In this document: positions 22,649 to 29,379 of the stretch, piece by piece
How the letters are laid out: each line of letters starts with the position of its first letter
Position numbering within the stretch: the first letter of the stretch is position 1
IMG/VR virus record: IMGVR_UViG_3300023178_000189
Coordinates: 1-29,561 of that record
From: a virus
Reading direction: 5' to 3' (one strand)
DNA: 29,561 nucleotides
Position numbers and translations under genes: made by a program
Notes under the pieces: generated by a model
The model's input: only the letters and a program-made list of their open reading frames with translations
Database searches by the model: none
What the model was told of the DNA's origin: nothing

Positions 22649-24397
22649 TTAGCCTCTAATTATCCTAGCGATTTCGTCGATTCGATCCGAAGCACGCACG
22701 CTACCACCGCCATAATACGTTCTTGCCCTGTTCCTGTCATCTTTGCGGTTTTCTCTGTCTTGCTGAAGAATCCGCATAATGTTCTCATATAAAGAAGCAC
22801 TTAACTGGTATGGGTCACCTATATCAGCCACTCCAGCCTTCTCTGTAGACATCCCCCTCATACCTTGAGTGGTAGGAGTTGTTGTTACTGTAGGTAGGTC
22901 AAACCCACCGTCAACACCTGTGCCGTCGCCTATACCATCGCCTATGCCATCGCCTATGCCATCACCCACACCATCGCCTGTACCATCACCGGTATCTGTA
23001 AGGTCTGTGCCAGTGTCGATGCCGTCACCTGTACCATCGTCGATATCTGTAGTGTCCGTAATATCCGTAATGTCTGTGCCAGTGCCTGTAATGTCCGTAA
23101 TATCCGTAATGTCTGTGCCAGTGCCTGTAATGTCTGTAATGTCTGTGCCAGTGCCTGTGCTTGTAGTGTCCGTAATGTCTGTGCTAGTGCCTGTAGTGCC
23201 GTTGGCTAATACGTCTACTGCATCATCTTTATCTTTGTCTAAAATTGTCGCAGCAATTGTTCCAGCAATACTTGCAGCATTTGAAAATAAATCATCGCCT
23301 TGGCTAGTTGAGGTCTGGCTAGTTGAGGTCTGGCTAGTTGGGGTCTGGCTAGTTGGAGTAGCACCTCCCCCAGTTTCAGTAGTAGAAGCTCCGGTAGTGG
23401 GCCAAACACCTTTCGAGGTTTTGAATCTTATTTGCGAACTGTTTGGATCGTAGGTCTCCCCTGTGGCTTCTTCCCATTGCGCGATAACATCGGCAGAGGG
23501 GTTTAGCGCCCGCCAAGTGTTGAAATTTTCCTCTCCGGGGGACATTGATGCTGGGCCAGTGTTCATCCAAACTGTACCGTTTGGGTCTTGAAATGTGTCC
23601 CGTAGTTTTGGGGCTTCACCAACATCTCTAGCCTTACCAATCGCTGCCTCTACAATATCTGCTGCCGCTGCCGCATTGGGGTCATTTGCTGTTGCCGTTG
23701 CCGCCGCTTCCGCCGCTGTTTGGGCTGATTGTGCTGCGCTTCCAGACGGGGTTCCGCCGCCTCCACCCGCCGCTGCGGGAGCGGTACTAGCTGCTGTTTC
23801 TGAAGATGCCCCACCTCCGGCGACTTCATCAGTAGTGGATTCAATAAATTTAATCAAACCACTTTCATCTTCTCGAACTCCATAAGGACTAGATGCGCCA
23901 GCGTAAGGTAATTCCTGATAACCTTCAGCGGTTAAATTTACTTGTTCACCCAACTCACTCCAGACTTCAGTCATTACCTCGGCTTTGACGGCATTGGGAG
24001 CACCAGACTCGACAAGCCAATCGTTAGCCAATTGAGCTATTCTGATTTTCTTCTGTGACTCAGAAAGCACAGTGTTTGACTGTATTTTCGCAACTTCATC
24101 TTTAAGTTGCTTTTCCATTTGAGCTAGAGCATTGTCTGCTTGCAACGTAGTAACTTCAGTTGCAATCTGATCTGACAAAGATGTGCCACCGCCAGAACTA
24201 GAATAATCACCAAGATCACCAAGAACTACGTCTACTGCATCAGCGCCAATAGTGTCAGCAATTCCTGACCTAGCACCTAAAATGTCATTCAGGTTACCAA
24301 AGAAATTCCCACCGCTACCGCCACCGTAAGTGCCGAATACATCAATTGCTTCAATCTTCGGATCATCTTCACCAAACTGAGGATCAGTTACACTCAT
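22649..24397 (-). CDS. Repeat-rich structural protein
   Basis: This 582-residue protein joins an N-terminal helical domain (to about residue 180), an Ala/Gly-rich linker, a small WNT/GETYDPN-containing region (about 270-330), and three tandem-repeat blocks: (TP/ST)SQ units at about 346-366, TDI/TGTG units at about 398-449, and GDG(I/V/T) units at about 468-492. It ends with YYGGGSVRASDRIDEIARIIRG (residues 561-582 in total), whose start matches the glycine motif of its neighbours. The repeats resemble variable linkers or calcium-binding Asp/Gly runs, though not true RTX. Probably a virion protein at the tail or an adhesive appendage; function is unproven. Confidence 0.65.
   Translation of the reverse strand: MSVTDPQFGEDDPKIEAIDVFGTYGGGSGGNFFGNLNDILGARSGIADTIGADAVDVVLGDLGDYSSSGGGTSLSDQIATEVTTLQADNALAQMEKQLKDEVAKIQSNTVLSESQKKIRIAQLANDWLVESGAPNAVKAEVMTEVWSELGEQVNLTAEGYQELPYAGASSPYGVREDESGLIKFIESTTDEVAGGGASSETAASTAPAAAGGGGGTPSGSAAQSAQTAAEAAATATANDPNAAAAADIVEAAIGKARDVGEAPKLRDTFQDPNGTVWMNTGPASMSPGEENFNTWRALNPSADVIAQWEEATGETYDPNSSQIRFKTSKGVWPTTGASTTETGGGATPTSQTPTSQTSTSQTSTSQGDDLFSNAASIAGTIAATILDKDKDDAVDVLANGTTGTSTDITDTTSTGTGTDITDITGTGTDITDITDITGTGTDITDITDTTDIDDGTGDGIDTGTDLTDTGDGTGDGVGDGIGDGIGDGIGDGTGVDGGFDLPTVTTTPTTQGMRGMSTEKAGVADIGDPYQLSASLYENIMRILQQDRENRKDDRNRARTYYGGGSVRASDRIDEIARIIRG
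22922..22993. repeat. 12-bp tandem repeat, six units
   Basis: Six head-to-tail 12-bp units related to GCCATCGCCTAT encode GDG-type tetrapeptides on the minus strand. Unit length is a multiple of three, so copy-number changes keep the frame. Confidence 0.8.
23053..23202. repeat. 39-bp tandem repeat and partial copies
   Basis: A 43-nt stretch at 23053-23095 recurs identically at 23092-23134, giving a perfect 39-bp period; shorter and diverged copies continue to about 23202. The repeat encodes TDITDITDITGTG-like peptides on the minus strand. Identity at the DNA level points to recent slippage or recombination. Confidence 0.8.
23301..23360. repeat. 15-bp tandem repeat, four units
   Basis: Four 15-bp units (two identical TGGCTAGTTGAGGTC, then two diverged by one to three bases) encode TSTSQ and TPTSQ pentapeptides on the minus strand. 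The first two units being identical suggests recent duplication. Confidence 0.85.
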
Positions 24398-24404
24398 ATC
24401 TCGC

Positions 24405-25058
24405 CTACGGAGGTGTCGGTAGTGTCTCAGGCAATGTTGAGACGAAAGTTACAGTAATTACAGCAGAGGGTTCGCCGGGGTGTGGGCTTACCGCTGTTTC
24501 AGCGTCTAGTGACGTATCTATATCGTCCGATGACCACATCATCTCTATGTACGACCCTGCCTGTAAATCAATACTAAAACTCCACGCAATGTCATTACTG
24601 TCGTTGGAGCCTGATAAAACCAAATGTCTGGCCGAATAGTTTATATCCGTACCATCTCGCCTGATCCACACGTACACGTTCTTGGACGAGGCTGACCCAC
24701 TAACTGCTTGGGCTACAAACTGGAAGTTATAAATACCAGAATATGTTGCTGTAATCTGGCTGTTAGAACCGCCGTTTATCGTTATCGCTTCGCTCAAATA
24801 GGTGTTTTCAAAACTAACTACCTGAGCTGTGTTTACTACTGCTATGGGCTGATCTGTAGTGGAAAAGAACAACCCGTTAGGCTTTTCTATAAACTGGCCA
24901 CCATACTCACCGGTTAACAAGTTTACATTGTTTGCTAACCTATTGAAAAACAAACGCAAAATATTATTCAGGTCATCTAAATACGTCCGCAGTGTGTTTT
25001 TCTCTGGCGGTATCGGCAGGGCAGGATTTTCTACCTTATTTATCAGGCGGTTAGCCAC
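24405..25058 (-). CDS. Jelly-roll (C1q-like) virion protein
   Basis: This 217-residue protein has an N-terminal helical segment (to about residue 50) and a beta-rich C-terminal domain that reads like the C1q/TNF-like jelly roll of phage fibre or head proteins: GLFFSTTDQ, NTYLSEAITI, YSGIYNFQFVAQ, KNVYVWIRRDG, LSGSNDSND, AGSYIEMMWSSDD and a closing VTFVSTLPETLP. It is probably a tail-attached or surface-exposed binding protein. The start is GTG at 25058, with GGAGAGG just upstream, and overlaps the stop of the previous gene by one base. The fold is assigned from pattern only. Confidence 0.7.
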   Translation of the reverse strand: MANRLINKVENPALPIPPEKNTLRTYLDDLNNILRLFFNRLANNVNLLTGEYGGQFIEKPNGLFFSTTDQPIAVVNTAQVVSFENTYLSEAITINGGSNSQITATYSGIYNFQFVAQAVSGSASSKNVYVWIRRDGTDINYSARHLVLSGSNDSNDIAWSFSIDLQAGSYIEMMWSSDDIDTSLDAETAVSPHPGEPSAVITVTFVSTLPETLPTPP

Positions 25059-26929
25059 TAACCTCTCCTACCGTCAGGCCGCATATCCATTCTAGGTGCG
25101 CCTAGTTTCCACGTTACTCCTAGCTCTGTAGACTCAATCTTGATCGACATCTGCCGACCCCGTACCCGTGTAAATACCTGCCCTGTAAACTCTTCTACAG
25201 GCAATACGGCTGTTCTGGTGACCGTTGCGCTGCTGTTACCCCCGACTGAGGCTGGGTCATACCGCCCAGAACCTGAGTTTTCCAAGGGGTTCAGAGTCAT
25301 GGTAGCCGCAGGAGAATCCGCTGTAGAGCCGTCAAACGTCATATCAGGCAGCATCTTGTTAATCAGCATGAACCGGTCGCCATCGTCCAGATCGAACTGT
25401 GCCGAGGTTATAGTAGCCACAATCGGGTTCGCCGAGCCTAGCTCGTTACAATCCACGCCGTACTCTTGATAGACCAAGTTGTTACTAAAAGTAGCAGCTA
25501 TCGGGTACTCTCGTATGTCTGAGTCAATCCACGCCGAACGGCTTAGTGTGCCGTAGTACCAGACGTTTTCGACATAGTTATAGACCACATAACGGTCGTT
25601 CTGTGTGGCTTCAGAAGAGCAATAGAACCACCATATCTCATCAAACTGCTCGTTAGAGCCACAGATTACTTGGTCAACCTGCTCTTGGTTGAAGTCATCA
25701 AATACGTAGCTGCGCACGTCACAGGGTAACGTCTTGACCGTACCATCGTAATAGTAAAACTTGTTTGTGCCCATCCAGTAGGCAATGTTGTTTGAGTATA
25801 CCGCCGCATTCGGGCTGGCTATGGTCAGGTTTGAACCCAGAAGCTGCGCTCCCCATACCTCTGGAGCACCCAGATACTGTAGGCCGTACAAGGCCGAATC
25901 AGTCCAGACCAGCACCTCTTGACGTGCTTGGATGGCGTCTACGATTTCTGTGCCTTCTGACAGGCGCAAACTACCCGCTTGGTTGGTAGCGGCAGGCGTC
26001 CAGTTAGCCACGTCTTCTTGGTCTGACCAACGGATCAGCATGGGGTCAAGCGTAGAGCCGCCCAAGTCATTCGCCCCAAAACAGAACGCAAAGCGAAATA
26101 TGTCTGATACAAACGCTAGATTTACTATAGTAGGTACATCGGACGCTCCACCCAAGGAACTGACGTATACACCTCTTGTCGTAGTGCCGTTTGTGGCGTC
26201 CCAGTAAAGCGGTACGCCTCCTCTGTAGGCAAAAAACAAGTCCTCGCCAAAGTTAGCTTCTGACCACAACCGCATAGAAGCATTGGTAGAACCACCCGTA
26301 CCCCAAGTGCCTGAACCCCAACGCCCTGCACCCCAACCAGTAACGGGCACCTCGATCTCATTGCCGACAGGTATCTGGTACGCACCTACGACAGAAGCCC
26401 CGCCGTTGCCTGTATCAGACGCATTGGCCGTGGCCGTAGCTGTGATGGTGTAGTTGTCATCGTCTACCACAGTGGTTACTGTATATTCTGCGTTTAATAC
26501 ATCAGCCGTAATGTTGCCGCCCAGAGATACCGCACCGGAAAATGTCACGTAGTCGCCTTGTGAGGCACCGTGGGCTGTGTCAGTAACAGTAAGAGTGGCA
26601 GAACCATCAACAGCAGCAAAAGTCACGTCACCGGCTGCTGTAGTAGCTCTAATGGGGGTAATATCGAAATAGGCACCCCCACGTTCGAGGTAATATTTCA
26701 GGTTAGTGCCAAGGGCTACTATGTTTTGGCCAGAAAGGGTCACCCAGTTATGCAGTGATCTGGCCACACCTAAATAAGTTTCTGAGGAAATACGCTGCCA
26801 CCCGCCTATTTTCTGGGGTAGCCCACGTCTGAAGCGCACCTTGTTAGTGTCGTACCACTGACCTTCGGCGGCGTAACGGGTGGTTTCTCTATTTACACCC
26901 GGTTTGAATTGTAGTTTTCTGACAGCCAT
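25058..26929 (-). CDS. Tail hub/nozzle-like protein
   Basis: This 623-residue protein is beta-rich throughout, with an N-terminus (FKPGVNRETTRYAAEGQW, then VRFRRGLPQKIGGW) typical of phage tail proteins related in role to P22 gp10 or T7 gp12. Residues about 100-182 form a separate Thr/Val-rich beta domain with DVTFAAVDGS and AHGASQGDYVTFSG, probably inserted in the main fold. The remaining part is a run of WD-like beta strands. It starts seven bases after the lysozyme stop and overlaps the jelly-roll start. A role as a tail nozzle or stabilising hub is the best reading; the exact homologue is uncertain. Confidence 0.65.
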   Translation of the reverse strand: MAVRKLQFKPGVNRETTRYAAEGQWYDTNKVRFRRGLPQKIGGWQRISSETYLGVARSLHNWVTLSGQNIVALGTNLKYYLERGGAYFDITPIRATTAAGDVTFAAVDGSATLTVTDTAHGASQGDYVTFSGAVSLGGNITADVLNAEYTVTTVVDDDNYTITATATANASDTGNGGASVVGAYQIPVGNEIEVPVTGWGAGRWGSGTWGTGGSTNASMRLWSEANFGEDLFFAYRGGVPLYWDATNGTTTRGVYVSSLGGASDVPTIVNLAFVSDIFRFAFCFGANDLGGSTLDPMLIRWSDQEDVANWTPAATNQAGSLRLSEGTEIVDAIQARQEVLVWTDSALYGLQYLGAPEVWGAQLLGSNLTIASPNAAVYSNNIAYWMGTNKFYYYDGTVKTLPCDVRSYVFDDFNQEQVDQVICGSNEQFDEIWWFYCSSEATQNDRYVVYNYVENVWYYGTLSRSAWIDSDIREYPIAATFSNNLVYQEYGVDCNELGSANPIVATITSAQFDLDDGDRFMLINKMLPDMTFDGSTADSPAATMTLNPLENSGSGRYDPASVGGNSSATVTRTAVLPVEEFTGQVFTRVRGRQMSIKIESTELGVTWKLGAPRMDMRPDGRRG

Positions 26930-26936
26930 CTAAACC

Positions 26937-27377
26937 TCATTCCGCATACTCGCCACTGGCAATCATGTCGGTTAGCTCCAAAGCACGGCCACCAACCTGT
27001 CTTGCCCACTTAGAGTCCAAGAACTCTGTCGCAGCAGTTTTATAATCCGCCGCTTTCATAGCGGCTAATGCGCGTCGAAAGCCACGTAAACGCGTAGCTC
27101 CGAGGTTAAATGCTATGTCAATAATAGCATCTTTTCGTACATCATCAAGATCGTTAAACCACTTATATTCTGCGGCTAACTCCTTGGTTACTCTGGCAAT
27201 ATCGTTCTCTAGGAGGTAGTCAACCTCATCGTCTGACAGCCCAATGCCGTTTTCTGGGTCTATATTACGCCCGATTCCCAGAGTCCAGTATCCGGCTGGG
27301 CACTTGTACGCTACATGCCTGCCGTTAGTTTTTACCTCGCCTTCATGGCGTTTAAGCATTGAAATCAGCTTTTTCAT
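26937..27377 (-). CDS. GH24 (T4-type) lysozyme
   Basis: This 146-residue protein is a T4-type muramidase that cuts peptidoglycan between N-acetylmuramic acid and N-acetylglucosamine. The active site is readable: RHEG with Glu12, YKCPAGYWTLGIG with Cys26 in the place of T4 Asp20, and Thr32. Cysteine at this position is known in active members of the family. No signal or SAR segment is seen, so export depends on a holin or other hole-forming protein. I start at ATG 27377; the preceding TTG at 27380 would add one residue. It follows the lipoprotein gene in the lysis cassette after a 36-base gap. Confidence 0.88.
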   Translation of the reverse strand: MKKLISMLKRHEGEVKTNGRHVAYKCPAGYWTLGIGRNIDPENGIGLSDDEVDYLLENDIARVTKELAAEYKWFNDLDDVRKDAIIDIAFNLGATRLRGFRRALAAMKAADYKTAATEFLDSKWARQVGGRALELTDMIASGEYAE

Positions 27378-27416
27378 CAACGAAACAACAGTATTAGTTG
27401 GACGAGTAACTTTATA

Positions 27417-27647
27417 TCAGCTATCGCTTTTGTCTACGCCGTCGGCGTTTTCCTCCGCAACGATTTCGTCGATAGTGTCACAGACATCAGGCACCACCAC
27501 GCCAGCAGTAGCAGACAGGGCAGAACGGCCAACAGCCCGAACCCCTTTGTATAGCTGAGAACAATAGATTTCTTTGTTGTCGATGACGCCCTGTACGGTG
27601 GTGCAGCTAGGCAGGGTAAACAGTAGTGCAATAGCTAGAAGTCTCAT
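27417..27647 (-). CDS. Small outer-membrane lipoprotein
   Basis: This 76-residue protein has a short signal peptide (MRLLAIALLFTLPSC) with a lipobox ending in Cys15, so it should be lipidated and exported. The mature part contains CSQLYKGVRAVGRSA and a VVVPDVC segment with further cysteines and an acidic end. I start at the ATG at 27647, preceded by AGGAGG; the longer frame to 27701 lies in the lipase gene. The start overlaps the lipase stop as ATGA. An outer-membrane spanin or lysis accessory role is possible, but no inner-membrane spanin partner overlaps it. Confidence 0.75.
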   Translation of the reverse strand: MRLLAIALLFTLPSCTTVQGVIDNKEIYCSQLYKGVRAVGRSALSATAGVVVPDVCDTIDEIVAEENADGVDKSDS

Positions 27648-28330
27648 TTGTGTTCCTCCTCCAGAAAACGAGTCAGGCTGTGCTTGTAGCCTTCCATACA
27701 ATGATCGGCAACTCGGTCTTTCAGACCCCCTCGGTCTGCCACACGGAAACTTCTCTTAGGGTTAATCAGTGTTCCGCCCGTATTGCTGAAGTACAGCATG
27801 TCTTGGGACTTAGAGGGGCCATAACAGAACCGTGGGATTCTAGCCACCACATCACTACCCTGCACACAGGATATCTGGGTATCGAGCTTCATTGGACGCT
27901 TGAACCCTTTGAAAAACACGTTTGGCTTACCGAAAGTAATCAGGTTTATGTTCTCGTGCTTGCCGTTCAGTTTAGCCGCAGACAGCTCCGCTAACGCCCC
28001 ACCAAGGCTATGGCCGGTTATCAGGGTGCGCTTCTTGGGGTCTAGGTGTTTTTCGATCTCTCCCCATATAGAGACGTGCTGGGCTACAAAGCCTCCGTGG
28101 CACAGCCTCCCGACATACGGCACAGGGAGTACAAACATGTCGGTGAGGACATCGTTTACTTTCTTTTGAGTACCCCTGAAGGCAATGACATCTATGGTTT
28201 TGCGCTTGATTACGAAAGCCGTAGCCCCCGTCATCTTGTTTTCTACTTTGATGGTACTTTTGTTTTTGTCGTTATACGCCTTCAGCGACCAGCTACAGGC
28301 CATATTCAGTAGTACGGGGTCGATTTTCAT
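27644..28330 (-). CDS. Class 3 lipase (alpha/beta hydrolase)
   Basis: This 228-residue protein is a class 3 lipase. It contains FRGT (51-54), HGGF (78-81), the nucleophile elbow GHSLGGA (106-112) with Ser108, Asp160 in GSDVVARIP, and probable catalytic His210 in DHCMEGY. It has no signal peptide or membrane anchor, so it would act in the cytoplasm or on the membrane after holin action. The gene begins by overlapping the previous stop as ATGA, and its own stop overlaps the lipoprotein start as ATGA. Placement between membrane proteins and the lipoprotein and lysozyme genes suggests it attacks membrane lipid during lysis, though a host-modifying role is also possible. Confidence 0.85.
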   Translation of the reverse strand: MKIDPVLLNMACSWSLKAYNDKNKSTIKVENKMTGATAFVIKRKTIDVIAFRGTQKKVNDVLTDMFVLPVPYVGRLCHGGFVAQHVSIWGEIEKHLDPKKRTLITGHSLGGALAELSAAKLNGKHENINLITFGKPNVFFKGFKRPMKLDTQISCVQGSDVVARIPRFCYGPSKSQDMLYFSNTGGTLINPKRSFRVADRGGLKDRVADHCMEGYKHSLTRFLEEEHK

Positions 28331-28548
28331 TTGTCTGCCTTGTTGTCGAGCCGCTTGAATATGGCCCCCAGCATCTCTTTGACTTCACGAATGTCTTCTC
28401 GGTAATCGTCTTTAGACACGTACTTCTCAGGGATTTGCTTCATGTCTGCATCCATTCTGTCTAGCAGTACAAAGACTCTGTTAACGAGCCAACCACCACC
28501 AAAACTGACTATCCCTAGAAAAACATTAAATCCCGTTTGAAAGTCCAT
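28327..28548 (-). CDS. Single-pass membrane protein with coiled coil
   Basis: This 73-residue protein has one transmembrane segment (about residues 6-28, FNVFLGIVSFGGGWLVNRV) and a charged helical C-terminus ending in LGAIFKRLDNKADK. The layout is that of small phage holin-like or XhlA-like proteins. I choose ATG 28548, after AAGGTG; a longer open frame to 28605 overlaps the neighbouring gene. It lies directly before the lipase, whose start overlaps its stop as ATGA. It may make or regulate the lysis hole; this is inferred from topology and position. Confidence 0.65.
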   Translation of the reverse strand: MDFQTGFNVFLGIVSFGGGWLVNRVFVLLDRMDADMKQIPEKYVSKDDYREDIREVKEMLGAIFKRLDNKADK

Positions 28549-28558
28549 CACCTTACAC

Positions 28559-28924
28559 CTATATCTCTCCGTCCAGCGGAATATCAAAATCCAACCGCTG
28601 CTCAAGCAGTTTTGTACGCACCTGTATATCGTCTATTCTTTCCAAGTTCCCCTCCAATCGCTCTATCTGGTTCTGGAGAATCTCAATGAATAAGTCTTGT
28701 CTGGCATCTGCTGGTAGAGCGCCAAGCTCACCCCTCGGCCATTTGACTCTGAATTCACTGTTTTGCGATATTGCCAGCTCTGATATTTCAAAGGCGTGTT
28801 CAAGCGAGTTAATCCGCTCAATCGCATCAAAGTACCCAGCCGTGGCAATAGATACCATCACCAAAAGACCCACGATATTCTTCAGCGGGATCGACAGTTC
28901 TGTATCTTCGTTGAGCTTGGCCAT
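28559..28924 (-). CDS. Membrane protein with WPRGELG segment
   Basis: This 121-residue protein has one transmembrane segment near residues 13-33 (LKNIVGLLVMVSIATAGYF), then a coiled-coil region with a VKWPRGELGALPADARQ motif (about 60-76) and a long helical tail. Proteins with this motif recur in marine phages without known function. The N-terminus is short and basic before the membrane span, suggesting a cytoplasmic N-terminus and a periplasmic coiled coil, or the reverse. It belongs to the run of three membrane proteins before the lipase. A spanin- or holin-like role is possible, but unshown. Confidence 0.7.
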   Translation of the reverse strand: MAKLNEDTELSIPLKNIVGLLVMVSIATAGYFDAIERINSLEHAFEISELAISQNSEFRVKWPRGELGALPADARQDLFIEILQNQIERLEGNLERIDDIQVRTKLLEQRLDFDIPLDGEI

Positions 28925-28949
28925 CTAACAACACCATAATCAAATAACT

Positions 28950-29099
28950 TCAGTCTTTTTTATTCCACAACTCAAACAGTATCTTTATTTTTTCTTTGAT
29001 CGTATCAATATCCGAGTGCATCTTTGCCAGCACTATGACTAGCGTCACGAACCCAAGGACAAGAGGCCACAGGGCCGATATTGCATCTAACGCTGGCAT
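28950..29099 (-). CDS. 49-aa single-pass membrane protein
   Basis: This gene is only 150 bases long. Reading the minus strand from ATG 29099 to TGA 28950 gives a 49-residue protein: a hydrophobic segment (about residues 8-25, ALWPLVLGFVTLVIVLAK) followed by a charged amphipathic helix (MHSDIDTIKEKIKILFELW) and a NKKD end. The topology is the same as the next two genes. It fills an otherwise empty gap between 28924 and 29129. No strong ribosome binding site is seen. Together with the two following genes it makes three adjacent membrane-plus-helix proteins before the lysis enzymes. Confidence 0.6.
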   Translation of the reverse strand: MPALDAISALWPLVLGFVTLVIVLAKMHSDIDTIKEKIKILFELWNKKD

Positions 29100-29128
29100 A
29101 TAAAATAACTTTGTGCGGCTAACCTAAA

Positions 29129-29377
29129 TCAGCTATTTCGGGGATCAACCCATTCAACACATAGTTCCCAAACACCATTGACATAGTTGTACTTGCAGCC
29201 ATACCAATCGTCTGGCTCAGTCACATTTTCAACAAGCGTTGAGTTATTAGCGTTAAGGTCTCCGATAATAAACTTAACAGGAGAGCCAATCGTTATGTTT
29301 TCTTCGCCAATTACAACAACCTCAGTATCGGGGAACAGATACTTTGAGCAACCCATACCGTCAATAATAGTCTTCAT
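29129..29377 (-). CDS. Small protein, tail-associated by position
   Basis: This 82-residue protein is not from a family I can name. Its acidic second half has a DDWYGCKYNYVNGVWELC pattern of aromatic residues and two cysteines, common in small proteins encoded next to tail-fibre genes, possibly assembly chaperones. AAGGGG precedes ATG 29377, and the gene begins two bases after the stop of the upstream fibre-like gene. It separates that gene from the membrane-protein set. Confidence 0.6.
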   Translation of the reverse strand: MKTIIDGMGCSKYLFPDTEVVVIGEENITIGSPVKFIIGDLNANNSTLVENVTEPDDWYGCKYNYVNGVWELCVEWVDPRNS

Positions 29378-29379
29378 GC

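Noticed and set aside
23301-23360. CRISPR-like array
   Set aside because: The 15-bp units are directly adjacent without spacers and encode a regular peptide repeat in frame.
22869-23453. Long antisense plus-strand frame opposite the repeat-rich gene
   Set aside because: Its Pro/Ser/Val repeats are the mirror image of the Gly/Asp/Thr repeats on the minus strand, so the lack of stops follows from the repeat composition.
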